Positions 40,622 to 50,116 of a stretch of 64,000 nt of DNA are shown here, in pieces. The notes below the pieces were generated by a model. It made no database searches. It was not told where the DNA came from and worked only from the letters and a program-made list of their open reading frames with translations. This stretch comes from CAYTGR01 sp964437445 (GTDB taxonomy: Bacteria; Chloroflexota; Anaerolineae; B4-G1; SLSP01). Every line of letters begins with the position of its first letter. Position 1 is the stretch's first letter. The translations under genes were made by a program, and so were the position numbers. Where the stretch lies: the NCBI GenBank assembly GCA_964437445.1, contig CAYTGR010000020.1:9308-73307 (forward strand), in the 5' to 3' direction.

Positions 40622-43567
40622 TCACAACTCGTCCAGGTTCTTCCCTATCATATCTATGGTTCCGACCAGAGTCTGTGCTTGCCCACGGCCGATGGCGGCT
40701 GTGCTGATTTCTGGTGCCAATTGGGCCGTGAGGGTTGTTAAGTGGGTTTCCAGCCATGTCCGGTCGGGTGTTTCCGTGGTAGGCTGGTGCAACACAAAAG
40801 CGGTCAGCTCAAGAGCGGGGGTAATGTGCCCCTGCAGCTCCAGCAGCTTTACGATGGAGGTCAAGATGCTGGAGACTAACGGCAGGGCCTGGATCTCCAC
40901 AGCCCCCACCAGGGCCGCCCGCAGCTGCCGGCTAGCTTCCTGGAGCTGCGCCTGGTGCAGCGCCACTTCACCCAGGTTTTTCCGGGTATGGGCAATGCCC
41001 CACCGCTGGTTGATTTCCTGGCAAATGGTCAAAGCTTCTTCCAGCAAGTGCCGTGCCGTCCCGAAATCCTGCAATTGATTGGCTACGAGGGCCAGTTCAT
41101 TCAGCACAAAAGCAATGCCCCAGCGATGGCCGATTTCTTTATAAATCGCATAAACTTGTCTGAAAAATGACTCGGCCTCGCTGTAATGTGCTTCTCTATA
41201 GGTCAGACTGCCCAGGTTATCCAGGGCCAGGGCGATCAGGAATTTGTGGTTTAGTTCCCGGCTAATCTCCAGGCTTTCCTGGAACTGCTGCCTGGCCTGG
41301 TCATTTTGTCCGATGGCCGCTGCCACGACGCCCAGGTTAAGCCGGGCCCGGGTTTCACCAGGCCGGTCTCCCATGGCGCGACACAGGGCCAGGCTTTCCT
41401 GATAGTAGCGTTGTGCCGCGTGGAAATCACCCCGAGTGGCATTTAGATTGCCCCAGCTGTTCAGGACCCGGGCGGCGTTCCAGGTATCAGCCTGGGCTTT
41501 GAACACCGGCAGGCTGGCGCGGTATAGTTGGATGGCTCCATCATAGTCTCCCAGATCGTGGACAATCATCCCCAGCTGGAAACGGACCATCGCCTCAGCG
41601 TAGGGGTTAGAGAGACGCTGCGCCAGCGCCAGGCTTTTTTCCAACAAGGATCGTCCCTCGGCATACCGGGAGAGCCGCTCCGCAAAGCGTCCCTGGTACA
41701 TGAGGAGCTGCTGGCAAACTGACAGCTGTGGGTCCGACAGGGTGTCCAAATCGCCACATTGGGCCTGGACGGCTTGACTGAAGGTGTCCCAGCCTTCCTG
41801 GTACAGGCCCTGGAGCTCATAAAACAGGGATAGGCCCGCTACTACTTGGGCGATCTTTTCACTCTGGTCGTGCCGGATGGCCCAGGTCCAGGCCGCCCGG
41901 ATATTCTCCAGGTCGCGGCCCAGTTCCTGCAGAGCTTCATGCTGCCAGCCGCTCTTGAGATCGGCCGCCCGTTTGACCAGCAGTTCAGCATACCAGCGCC
42001 AGTGTCGCGCTCGGGTTTCTTCATCCTCCAGGGGGGAGCTCTGCAATTTGACCAGCGCATATTGTCGCACAACCTCGTGCAACCGGTAACGGCCGGCTGG
42101 GTCGCGGTGGACGAGCGATTTATCCATCAGCGCCGCCAGCAGCGGCAGGGCCACGCCTCCCACTGAAAGCGCAGCTTCGCGCGTAAATGGGCCCTGGAAG
42201 ACGGACAGCCGGCGCAACCCTTGTTGTTCGGCCGCGGTCAGGAGCGACCAGGAATACTCAAAGACGCTCTTGAGGCTACGCTGTCGCTGGGGCAGGTCGC
42301 GCGTGGCCGTGCTGAGGACATCGGGGCTTTGCTCCAGCTCTTCCAGCAGCTCCCGGCAGGAAAGCATCCGCACCCAGGCGGCGGCCAGCTCAATGCCTAA
42401 CGGGAGTCCCTCCAGCAGACGGCACAACCGGATGACGTCAGGGAGTGCCACCGCCGAGAGGGTGAAATCCGGTTTCACGCGGCGGGCGCTTTGCACGAAG
42501 AGCTGGATCGCGCTGTAGGCTTCTGGGGGGCCGCTCAGTTCCTCCGGTGGTAGAGGCAAGCCCTCAATTTCCAGCGACCATTCGCTGAGGAGGTTCAGCC
42601 GCTCCCGGGAAGTGACTAACAATTTGAGATGTGGTGCCTGCTCCAACAGATCCGTGAGCTGCTCGGCGCTCTGGACCAGGTGCTCAAAATTGTCCAGGAT
42701 CAGAAGCATCTGCTTCTCGCGGAGGTAGTTTTGCAGTTGAACGAGGGGGTTCTCCTGACTGTAGAAGGTAAATTTGAGCGTATCGGCGATGGTAGAGGCG
42801 ATGAAATCGGGCGATACCAGGGTTGCCAGCGGGACGTAGTAAACGCCGTGCGGGAAAGCATCTATTTGATCGGCGGCAGCTTGCAGGGCCAGGCGGGTCT
42901 TGCCGACCCCGCCGGGACCGATCAATGTTAGCAGCCGGCAGGCCGGGTCGTGCAACCGGGTCCGGATCTCTGCCAGCTCACTTTCTCGCCCGACAAACGG
43001 AGTCGCTTGCTGGGGCAGATTGTGCAGGCGGAAAGCTGAGAGGGAACGCAACGGCGGAAAGTCGCGGGCCGGCAAGGTGGGATGCTGGAGCTCTAAAACC
43101 GGTTGTGGCTCGCTCAAGTCTTTGAGTAAATGCGTGCCCAGGTTTTTGAGGGTAGCCCCCGGTGGCACCCGGCAGGCCGCCAGGGCCTCGGGCGTGACGA
43201 GCGTCTGCCCGCCCCAGGCGATCCCCAACAGGCGGTAGGTGCGGTTGACCACCGGCCCAACGTAATCGGTCCCATGGGGCTCGGCCTGCCCGGCGTGAAT
43301 GGCGAGGCGAATCCGCACCTCGGTGAGGGGAGCCCACGGTTCCTCAGCCAGCTGGCACTGGATGGCCAGGGCACACTGCATGGCGGCATCGTTTTCAAAG
43401 ACGGCGAAAATCCCGTCGCCCATGTGTTTGATGATACGGCCGCCGTGGGCGATGATTTGCTCGCGGAGGATGGCGTCATGACGGGTCAGCACTGCCCCCA
43501 TCTGATAGGGGTATTGCTCCCACAGACGGGTGGACCCTTCCATATCGGTGAACAAAAAGACCGGCAC
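40622..43567 (-). CDS. Nucleotide cyclase-like / NB-ARC ATPase / TPR regulator
   Basis: 981 residues, GTG start after GGGGAG. Residues 1-170 are a class III adenylate/guanylate cyclase-type domain (FLFTDMEGSTRLWEQYP, GGRIIKHMGDGIFAVF, YVGPVVNRTYRL). An NB-ARC/AAA STAND ATPase follows, with Walker A LIGPGGVGKTRLALQ and Walker B MLLILDNFEHL. About 400 residues of TPR-like helical repeats end the protein (ALDNLGSLTYREAHYSEAES). STAND proteins oligomerise upon ligand binding to TPRs. No DNA-binding domain is visible, so the output is probably the cyclase-like head. Confidence 0.88.
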   Translation of the reverse strand: MPVFLFTDMEGSTRLWEQYPYQMGAVLTRHDAILREQIIAHGGRIIKHMGDGIFAVFENDAAMQCALAIQCQLAEEPWAPLTEVRIRLAIHAGQAEPHGTDYVGPVVNRTYRLLGIAWGGQTLVTPEALAACRVPPGATLKNLGTHLLKDLSEPQPVLELQHPTLPARDFPPLRSLSAFRLHNLPQQATPFVGRESELAEIRTRLHDPACRLLTLIGPGGVGKTRLALQAAADQIDAFPHGVYYVPLATLVSPDFIASTIADTLKFTFYSQENPLVQLQNYLREKQMLLILDNFEHLVQSAEQLTDLLEQAPHLKLLVTSRERLNLLSEWSLEIEGLPLPPEELSGPPEAYSAIQLFVQSARRVKPDFTLSAVALPDVIRLCRLLEGLPLGIELAAAWVRMLSCRELLEELEQSPDVLSTATRDLPQRQRSLKSVFEYSWSLLTAAEQQGLRRLSVFQGPFTREAALSVGGVALPLLAALMDKSLVHRDPAGRYRLHEVVRQYALVKLQSSPLEDEETRARHWRWYAELLVKRAADLKSGWQHEALQELGRDLENIRAAWTWAIRHDQSEKIAQVVAGLSLFYELQGLYQEGWDTFSQAVQAQCGDLDTLSDPQLSVCQQLLMYQGRFAERLSRYAEGRSLLEKSLALAQRLSNPYAEAMVRFQLGMIVHDLGDYDGAIQLYRASLPVFKAQADTWNAARVLNSWGNLNATRGDFHAAQRYYQESLALCRAMGDRPGETRARLNLGVVAAAIGQNDQARQQFQESLEISRELNHKFLIALALDNLGSLTYREAHYSEAESFFRQVYAIYKEIGHRWGIAFVLNELALVANQLQDFGTARHLLEEALTICQEINQRWGIAHTRKNLGEVALHQAQLQEASRQLRAALVGAVEIQALPLVSSILTSIVKLLELQGHITPALELTAFVLHQPTTETPDRTWLETHLTTLTAQLAPEISTAAIGRGQAQTLVGTIDMIGKNLDEL

Positions 43568-43728
43568 AGGCTAAACTCCCCTTGGTGCTAATTGCAATCT
43601 GCTTTTGGGCAGCCGGCTGCGCGGCTCGTAGCTCGCCATTATAAAGGGCTTCCCAGGAAGGTCAATTGCTTTCCTGGAAGGTGGGGCGAAAGGACGAAGG
43701 TGGAAATGCGACCCTGGCCTCAGGCTGG

Positions 43729-43785
43729 AGTGACGCCTTCAGGCGTTTCCGGCTGCTGGCGGAGAGAACGCCTAAAGGCGTCACT
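43729..43785. repeat. TTTAG-core inverted repeat element
   Basis: Left arm AGTGACGCCTTCAGGCGTT (43729-43747) and right arm AACGCCTAAAGGCGTCACT (43767-43785) match with one mismatch in 19. Each arm is itself a hairpin. Relative of the element at 24178. Confidence 0.8.
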
Positions 43786-43906
43786 ACCCACTTACCATTT
43801 AGCGTCTTCTAAGCTGGCTCGCCTGTGACCGCTTTATCAGGCGTTACCACATCCTGGTGAGTTGACTGTGATGTTTTCAGCCTGGGTACATGGATTAACT
43901 CTGAGA

Positions 43907-43934
43907 TTGAAGTCTCGGGGGAGCGTGCTATACT
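43907..43934 (+). promoter_or_regulatory. Sigma70-type promoter
   Basis: TTGAAG (43907-43912), 16-bp spacer, TATACT (43929-43934), upstream of the FtsB-like gene. Confidence 0.65.
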
Positions 43935-44013
43935 GCGGGCAACACCCGCAGCGTCGGGGCGGTATGTGCCTGGCCGGATGGCGTGTGCGGTGGTGCCTTT
44001 TAGCGGGGGAATC

Positions 44014-44421
44014 ATGAGCCAGAAAGAGAAAAATGAACAGGCCGGGATGCGGCGCATCTCCTGGATGGTTTGGGGTATTTTAGTTGTGCTGACTCTGCTC
44101 CTCATCTCCGCCTTTGTGCGAGCCTGGCAGGTCAACCAGGCATTAGAGATCAAGATCGCGACGCTGGCCCCCATGTTGACCGCCGAGGTGGAGACGCAGG
44201 CCACGCTGCAGGCTGAGCTGACCCGCGTGCAGAGCGAGGCTTACGTGGAGCAATGGGCTCAGGAGCACGCGAAAATGGTTCAGGGCAGCGAGGTGCTGGT
44301 CATTCCGATCACTCCCACGCCTACGCTGACCCCCACGCCGCGTCCCACGCCGACCCCAACGCCCACGCCGTTGCCCTTCTGGCAGCAGTGGTGGCGCTCT
44401 TTGACCGGGAAAGGGCGGTGA
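44014..44421 (+). CDS. FtsB/DivIC-like septum protein
   Basis: Start at ATG 44014 after AGCGGGGGA. 135 residues: a short basic cytoplasmic head, one membrane helix (MVWGILVVLTLLLISAFVRAW), a coiled coil (NQALEIKIATLAPMLTAEVE) and the segment VEQWAQEHAKMVQGSEVLVI, which matches the end of DivIC/FtsB domains. A Thr/Pro linker and WWRSLTGKGR tail follow. Such proteins bridge division components at the septum. It overlaps the phosphatase gene by four bases. Confidence 0.8.
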   Translation: MSQKEKNEQAGMRRISWMVWGILVVLTLLLISAFVRAWQVNQALEIKIATLAPMLTAEVETQATLQAELTRVQSEAYVEQWAQEHAKMVQGSEVLVIPITPTPTLTPTPRPTPTPTPTPLPFWQQWWRSLTGKGR

Positions 44422-45260
44422 GGTTGGATTTGACGGAGAGAGACACTGCCGCTATTCTGGCACTGGCGGTGGAGGTTGCTCACGCGGCCGGTGCGCTGGT
44501 GCGGGAGGGCTTTGGCCGGCCCCATCAGGTCACGCTGAAGGGGGTGGTGGATCCGGTCACCGAGACGGATACTGCCTCTGAGGCGCTGATTGTTGGCCGG
44601 TTGCGCGCGGCCATGCCGGGGTGTCGCATTCTGGCGGAAGAGAACGGCGGCGATGCCTGGCAGACCCCAGAGCCGATCTGGCTGGTGGATCCCCTGGATG
44701 GTACGGTCAACTTTGCCCACGGCTTCCCCCAGGTCTGTGTCTCCTTAGGGTTGGTGGTAGCAGGCCGGCCACTGGCCGGTGTGATCTACGATCCGCTGCG
44801 CGACGAGACGTTCGCGGCGCGGCAGGGAGGGGGTGCCACCTGTAACGGGCAACCGATCCATGTTGCGCCAACTCCCCGGCTGGCCCAGGCGCTCCTGGCG
44901 ACGGGATTCCCCTATGACCGGCGCACGGCTGCCGATAACAACACCCGCCGGCTGGATCATTTCTTACGTCGCGCGCAGGGCATTCGCCGCGCCGGCTCGG
45001 CGGCGCTGGACCTGGCCTACGTCGCGGCCGGGCGGTTGGACGGTTACTGGGAGATGCGGCTCAAGCCGTGGGACATGGCTGCCGGGCTGCTGTTGGTGAC
45101 TGAAGCGGGCGGCCGGGTTTCCGACTATGCCGGGGGATCGGAAATGCTGGCCCGGGCGCACGTCGTCGCCAGCAACGGCCTGATTCACGACGAGATGCTG
45201 CGGGTGATTCGCGAGGGCGAGGCGGCGCCCCATCCTGATTTCCCCTCAGCGCTGGGATGA
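44418..45260 (+). CDS. Inositol monophosphatase family protein
   Basis: GTG 44418 overlaps the previous TGA (GTGA). 280 residues with all metal-site motifs: DPVTETDTASE, ILAEENGGD, WLVDPLDGTVNFAHG and KPWDMAAG. The family dephosphorylates inositol-1-phosphate or related sugar phosphates in the presence of Mg2+; the exact substrate is not predictable here. Translationally coupled to the FtsB-like gene, probably by chance of operon history. Confidence 0.92.
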   Translation: MRLDLTERDTAAILALAVEVAHAAGALVREGFGRPHQVTLKGVVDPVTETDTASEALIVGRLRAAMPGCRILAEENGGDAWQTPEPIWLVDPLDGTVNFAHGFPQVCVSLGLVVAGRPLAGVIYDPLRDETFAARQGGGATCNGQPIHVAPTPRLAQALLATGFPYDRRTAADNNTRRLDHFLRRAQGIRRAGSAALDLAYVAAGRLDGYWEMRLKPWDMAAGLLLVTEAGGRVSDYAGGSEMLARAHVVASNGLIHDEMLRVIREGEAAPHPDFPSALG

Positions 45261-45273
45261 AAACCTCACCTTG

Positions 45274-45296
45274 CCCCTGATCGGGGGACTCAGGGG
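45274..45296. terminator. Hairpin between convergent genes
   Basis: CCCCTGA-TCGGGGGAC-TCAGGGG. No T-run, so termination is uncertain. Confidence 0.4.
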
Positions 45297-47431
45297 TGGG
45301 TTGTCTCCCCGACCGGCGCTTTAAACCGCTGCACGCCCCCCGTGGCGGTGCCGATCCACACGCCGCCTTCCGCATCCACAGCCAGGCTGAGCGGCTCAAA
45401 GTCCGCGAACCCGGAGTTATGCGATGTGTACTTCTGCCAGTTTGTCCCCTGCCCATGGACGATGACTCCGCCCGGCTCGGTGGGATAGCCCAGCGCCAGC
45501 CAGAACTGGCCGGGGCTGATTTCAAGCACCCGGTTCACGGTGTTGGAGGGCAGCTGGGAATTGTTGACCCGGTAGCACGTCCAGGTACTACCATCCCAGA
45601 GCGCCAGGCCGTCACCCTGCGTGGTGGCCCACAACCGGCCTTCAGCGTCTATCAGCAGATCGGCAATGCCCCCCCAGGATAATCCGATCTGGCTTTGATC
45701 AAAGGTTTGCCAGGTCTGCGTGGTCAGGTCCAGGTGGCTGACACCGTTCTGAGAGCCGAACCAGAGCGATTCGCCTTGCGTAGCGATCACGAAGACATAA
45801 TCATCCAGCAAACCGGAGGTCTGCTGCGTCAATGGGTGCCAGCGATTCCCGTCCCAATGGGCCACGCCGGTCAATGTCCCGACCCAGAGCTGGCCGTAGG
45901 CGTCTTCGGCCAGCGCGCGTACCTGGGCTCCGGGCAGCCCGAGTTCGGCTGCCCGATAAGCGGTCCATGTTTGACCGTTGTAATGGGCTACCCCGGCGTC
46001 GGTGCCAAACCACCAGGTCCCGTCGCGCGCCTGGAGCACCCGCAGGACCCGGCCAGAGGGCAGGCCGGCGTTGGCTGGTGTGTAGATGCTGCTACCGTTG
46101 CCCCAGAAAAGGTCCTGCGAGGGCCGCCAAAGGGCGACGCCGTTGTCGGTCGCCAGGACCAGGGTACCGTCCTGGCCGATAGCGATGTCATGGACTGTGT
46201 TGGAGGGCAGGGGCGCGGTGTCGGCGGTGAAGTGTGACCAGCCGCGCCGGGCCTGCGCCATCTGAAATTCATAGGTGACTTTGCCGACCGTGACTACGAT
46301 GCCAAGTATGGCGATCAGATACCAGACCCAGCGGGGCGGGTGGGGCAGGACTGCGTCAATCCAGTTCCAGTAAGCGTCTTCCGCCTTGACCCAGGTCACG
46401 GCGGCGCGCACCGCCAGCGCGGCCGCCAGGCAGAGCGGGACTGTCATGATTAGCGTGTATTGTGGCCACTTGGTTGGCCAGAGCAGGAGCGTCACCAGGG
46501 CAACCCCCACCCAAACAATGATCCACCGTTGCCGCTGGCGCCAGGCCAAATACAACCCCGGCAGCAGGAACCAAAAGACAAAACGATCGGCCGTGAAGAA
46601 GAAGAAGACCTGGGGATGCCACGGCACGTCGTTGGAGATCCAGACCAGCGGTTGATACCAGGGGTAGGCGGCGCGGGCCACATCGCCGCCCTGGGTATAG
46701 GCCGCGTGGAAAAAGAGCGAGTCGCGTAGCCGCTGGAAGGGGTCATGCCAGAGCGTGGGGTTGAGCAGCCAGAAGGTAGCCAGTGCGAGCAGGGCATAGG
46801 CCAGCAAGTCGCGCCAGCGGAGCGGACGGTGTTCCAGCGCCAGGAACCCGATCACCGGCACAACGACCAGGTAGGTATATTTGCTGGCCGCGGCCACCCC
46901 CAGGGCAACGGCCGATATCCACAGCCAGCGACGGCGGCCCGTCTGCGCCTGGCGGAAGGCCAGCACCGCCAGCCATGAAGCGGCCATCGGCAGGGCTTCC
47001 AGGTAAACCTCACTGGTGTATTTGATCGCCATGGAATGGCCGGCCACGAAAGCGCCGGCCAGCGGATCTATCAGCGACACCATGAGGACGACCAGCGTGC
47101 CAAAGACGACGGAAAGGCCCCGGTTGAAGTAGAGCTGGGGGGAAGAGTCGTAATGGTGCGGCAAGAGGTTGAACGGCAGGCTGTAAAGTAATTTGACCAA
47201 CGGCGGGTGTTCGCGGTTGCCGGGGTAATTGATGACCGCCTGCAAGTCGCCGGCCTTGATCCGGGTTGCATAATCGGAGGCGGCCTGCATGTAGACCGGT
47301 TCGTCAGCGTCCAGCGGCAGCTGCCAGGCGGCCCAGGCCCGCAGTAACAGGCCGGCCAGCACGATGAGGGCAATGGTATAGCCGCGCCGCCACCAGCGGC
47401 GGCGCGGGGAAGCGGCGGCAATTTCAGTCAT
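45290..47431 (-). CDS. Membrane glycosyltransferase fused to seven-blade propeller
   Basis: Start set at ATG 47431 (MTEIAAASPRRRWWRRG), since the upstream frame adds only an unlikely 21 residues. The first 400 residues are a polytopic GT39/ArnT-like enzyme: about 9-12 helices and the acidic motif PLDADEPVYMQAASDY after the first, with REHPPLVKLLY in the loop. These enzymes transfer sugars from polyprenyl phosphates outside the membrane. The remaining 310 residues are seven repeats of the two-component-propeller type (LPSNTVHDIAIGQDG, GTWWFGTDAGVAHYNG, GQLWVGTLTGVAHWDG and so on), enough for one closed propeller outside the cell. The fusion is unusual. Confidence 0.82.
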   Translation of the reverse strand: MTEIAAASPRRRWWRRGYTIALIVLAGLLLRAWAAWQLPLDADEPVYMQAASDYATRIKAGDLQAVINYPGNREHPPLVKLLYSLPFNLLPHHYDSSPQLYFNRGLSVVFGTLVVLMVSLIDPLAGAFVAGHSMAIKYTSEVYLEALPMAASWLAVLAFRQAQTGRRRWLWISAVALGVAAASKYTYLVVVPVIGFLALEHRPLRWRDLLAYALLALATFWLLNPTLWHDPFQRLRDSLFFHAAYTQGGDVARAAYPWYQPLVWISNDVPWHPQVFFFFTADRFVFWFLLPGLYLAWRQRQRWIIVWVGVALVTLLLWPTKWPQYTLIMTVPLCLAAALAVRAAVTWVKAEDAYWNWIDAVLPHPPRWVWYLIAILGIVVTVGKVTYEFQMAQARRGWSHFTADTAPLPSNTVHDIAIGQDGTLVLATDNGVALWRPSQDLFWGNGSSIYTPANAGLPSGRVLRVLQARDGTWWFGTDAGVAHYNGQTWTAYRAAELGLPGAQVRALAEDAYGQLWVGTLTGVAHWDGNRWHPLTQQTSGLLDDYVFVIATQGESLWFGSQNGVSHLDLTTQTWQTFDQSQIGLSWGGIADLLIDAEGRLWATTQGDGLALWDGSTWTCYRVNNSQLPSNTVNRVLEISPGQFWLALGYPTEPGGVIVHGQGTNWQKYTSHNSGFADFEPLSLAVDAEGGVWIGTATGGVQRFKAPVGETTHP

Positions 47432-47494
47432 GGTTTCTGGAGTTCTGGAGTTCGGGAGTAATGAAGCCGCGCGGCACACGCGCAGCGCAGCCAT

Positions 47495-49270
47495 TCAGAA
47501 GATCAGTAAGGCGCCGGACAGCGGCGGCAAATGCACCGTCGCTCCATCCGCGAGGTCTTGTAGAACACACTCGGGGTCAGTAGCCAGCCAGACCTGGCTG
47601 ACCGGCTGTGCCAGTGGGACTTCCCGTGGTTCTGCCGCGAGGTTCAGCGCGGCCACCACTGTTTCCAGGCCGGCGGTACGCTGGTAGACCAGCGTATCGG
47701 CCGTCACGGCTAACGTGCGGCGCGCGCCGCGCCGCAGGGCAGCCGATTGGCGGCGAATGGCGATCAATTGCCGGTAGAAGGCCAGCAAGTCGGCATCCTG
47801 GGCCGCGCCCCAGAGCATGGGCAGGCGGGCCTCATGGGGCAGCCCTGCCGTGCCCTGGCGCACATCACGCATTTGGGAGAGACCTACTTCGGTGCCGTAA
47901 TAGATCAATGGCGGGCCGCTCAGGCTGAACTGGCAGAGCGCGGCCAACTTGAGGCGGCGCAGGTCGCCGCCACAGGCCCACAGGAAGCGGTTCATGTCGT
48001 GATTATCCAGGAACGCAGGGCGAGAAAAGTAAGCCGGGAAATAGGCCTCGTGCCGCTCCAGGAAGGTCGCCAGCCGGAAGGCATCCCAACGGTCAAAGGC
48101 GAAGGCCTGGCGCAGCGCTTCCAGCAGGATGAAATCCAGGCTGCCGTCTAACAGGCCGGCGAAGGCGAGCTGCGCGTCGGGCGGATCCACGATTTCACCG
48201 AAGGTCCAGCAATCAGGGCGGGCGGCGCGGGTCACCCGCCGAAAATCGGCCCAGAAGTCGGGGGTTGGGCCGATGGCGTAATCCAGCCGGTAGCCGTCCA
48301 CGCCGAATTCCAGCCAGTAACGGGCTGCGTCCAGTACGTGCTGGCGCGCCGCCGGGTGGAGCAGGTTGAGCTGGGGCAGCTCGGCGACGCCGAAGAAGGT
48401 CTCATACTCATCCGGCCAGTGTTTAAAAAGGAACCAATCGCGGTAGGGGCTGGCCGGATCGGTGCTGGCGGCCTGGAAAAGCGGGTGCTGGTTGGAAAGA
48501 TGGTTGGGCACGAAATCCAGCAGCACGCGCAGCCCGCGGGCGTGGGCCGCGTCCAGCAGCGCGCGGAAGTCGGCCCGGGTCCCCAGGCGCGGCTCAATCT
48601 CAAACAGGTCGGTGGTGTCGTAGCCGTGATGGGAGGGACTGCAAAAAATCGGGCTGAGATAGAGTGTATTCACGCCCAGGTCGCAAAGGTAATCCAGCTG
48701 TTCCTGGATACCGCGTAACGTGCCGCCATAGAAACCGGTGGGATCAGGCGGTGTCAACCAGGGCCGCCCGGTGCCGGGGTAGAAGCGATCCACAAAGATA
48801 TGATAGACGATGGCGTCTCGGGTCCACTCCGGCAAGGGGTCATCGTCCACATAGACGGCAAAACAGGTCCCAGCGTCGGCCCAACGCTCTGCGCCGTCGG
48901 GCATGACGGCGCTCAGCCGGTAGCGTAACACGGTGCCGGCCGGCTGGCCCGGCAACGTCCCTTCAAACCGGCGGAGGTAGCCCCAGAGCAACGTGTTCCA
49001 TTCCGGCTCAGCCGCGACCAGCGCCGTGGCAGAGCCGTGCGTCGCGTGGCCGGCCTGCCCTTGCGGTTCACTGCCGTCCACCGTCCAGTAGACCCAGGCC
49101 TGGTCGCACGGCTGGTCCGGCCCGACAGTGAGCGTCAACGTGAGCGGCTGTCCCGGCATGGGGTCAAGCGGCCGCCGCCGGTGGGCGTGGGTCACCCCCG
49201 CCCACCGGTTGCGCAGGTGTGCCAGCCGCAGCGCGTCAGTGGCTAACGTGCCGAAGATAAAATCGTCCAT
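47495..49270 (-). CDS. GH13 alpha-amylase family enzyme (neopullulanase/cyclomaltodextrinase type)
   Basis: 591 residues. An N-terminal beta domain (1-140) precedes the barrel. GH13 conserved regions are present: VLLDFVPNHLS (I), GVDGYRLDYAI with the Asp nucleophile (II), CWTFGEIV with the acid Glu (III), and PAFLDNHDMNRF (IV). No signal peptide, so it probably cleaves imported maltodextrins in the cytoplasm. The ATG directly follows the TAA of the MalG-like gene, so the enzyme is the last member of the maltodextrin operon. Exact specificity (neopullulanase, cyclomaltodextrinase or other) is not determined. Confidence 0.9.
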   Translation of the reverse strand: MDDFIFGTLATDALRLAHLRNRWAGVTHAHRRRPLDPMPGQPLTLTLTVGPDQPCDQAWVYWTVDGSEPQGQAGHATHGSATALVAAEPEWNTLLWGYLRRFEGTLPGQPAGTVLRYRLSAVMPDGAERWADAGTCFAVYVDDDPLPEWTRDAIVYHIFVDRFYPGTGRPWLTPPDPTGFYGGTLRGIQEQLDYLCDLGVNTLYLSPIFCSPSHHGYDTTDLFEIEPRLGTRADFRALLDAAHARGLRVLLDFVPNHLSNQHPLFQAASTDPASPYRDWFLFKHWPDEYETFFGVAELPQLNLLHPAARQHVLDAARYWLEFGVDGYRLDYAIGPTPDFWADFRRVTRAARPDCWTFGEIVDPPDAQLAFAGLLDGSLDFILLEALRQAFAFDRWDAFRLATFLERHEAYFPAYFSRPAFLDNHDMNRFLWACGGDLRRLKLAALCQFSLSGPPLIYYGTEVGLSQMRDVRQGTAGLPHEARLPMLWGAAQDADLLAFYRQLIAIRRQSAALRRGARRTLAVTADTLVYQRTAGLETVVAALNLAAEPREVPLAQPVSQVWLATDPECVLQDLADGATVHLPPLSGALLIF

Positions 49271-50116
49271 TTACCCTTTGACGCCGCCGACCGTCAAGCC
49301 GGATTCAAAGAAGCGCTGCGCCATCAGGAAGACGATCAGGGTGGGAATGATGACGACGGCCGCGCCGGCGGCGAAATAGCCCCAGGGGATGCTGACACTG
49401 TTCGCCAGCCGGTACAGGGCGGGGACGGCCAGTTTCATGGAATCGGGCGCCGGCACTAACACCGCCGCAAAGACGAAGTCGCCCCAACCGCTCAGGAACG
49501 AGAGGAGCGCGGTCACGGCTAAGGCCGGGCGGGCCAGCGGCAGCGCGACGAAAGCAAACGCCTGGACCGGCCCGCAGCCGTCTAACATGGCGGCTTCTTC
49601 CAGGTCAATGGGGATGGTGTCAAAGTACCCTTTGAGATTCCAGGTGCAGAAGACCAGGGAGCCGGTGGTGTAGGCCAGCACCAGGCCGATGTGCTTGCCG
49701 TACAGCCCGACCGCGGTCAGGACCTGGGCGATGGCTACCAGCGAGAGGATCCCGGGGAAGGTTTGAATTGCCAGCAGGAAGATGAGGAAAAACTCACGCC
49801 CCTTGAAGCGGAAACGGGAGACCGCAAAAGCGCTGAACGTGGCAACGACCAGCGAAGCGATGGTGGTCAGGCTGGCCACGTAAAGGCTGTTTTTCAACCA
49901 GGTCAGGAAGGGTTGTTCAAACAGCATGATCCGGTAGTTTTCAAATGTCCACTCGGTCGGGATAAACATCCCCAACAGGTTCATGGTATAGAGGCGGTTG
50001 CCCATCCGGCCTGAAGCCAGGAGGGCGAACCAGATGGGATAGAAAGCAAAAATGGACGCCAGGATCAGAATGGTATACTGCAAAACACGGGTAGCGGTCT
50101 TCGGTTTGCGGTTCAT
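49271..50116 (-). CDS. Sugar ABC transporter permease, MalG-like
   Basis: Start at ATG 50116, overlapping the stop of the MalF-like gene (ATGA). Six membrane helices and the cytoplasmic EAA loop DLEEAAMLDGCGPVQAF. The C-terminus FFESGLTVGGVKG is characteristic of MalG proteins (usually ...LTAGAVKG). Partner of the next entry. Confidence 0.93.
   Translation of the reverse strand: MNRKPKTATRVLQYTILILASIFAFYPIWFALLASGRMGNRLYTMNLLGMFIPTEWTFENYRIMLFEQPFLTWLKNSLYVASLTTIASLVVATFSAFAVSRFRFKGREFFLIFLLAIQTFPGILSLVAIAQVLTAVGLYGKHIGLVLAYTTGSLVFCTWNLKGYFDTIPIDLEEAAMLDGCGPVQAFAFVALPLARPALAVTALLSFLSGWGDFVFAAVLVPAPDSMKLAVPALYRLANSVSIPWGYFAAGAAVVIIPTLIVFLMAQRFFESGLTVGGVKG

Larger units (their letters stand above)
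43568..44013. other. Gene-free stretch with hairpins
   Basis: It holds a CCAGGAA/TTCCTGG hairpin (about 43649-43678), the TTTAG-core element and the promoter listed separately. A frame at 43592-43828 has no homologous features and is not called. Confidence 0.55.

Noticed and set aside
43592..43828. 78-residue plus-strand frame
   Set aside because: It crosses two hairpin elements and has no ribosome site or family pattern.
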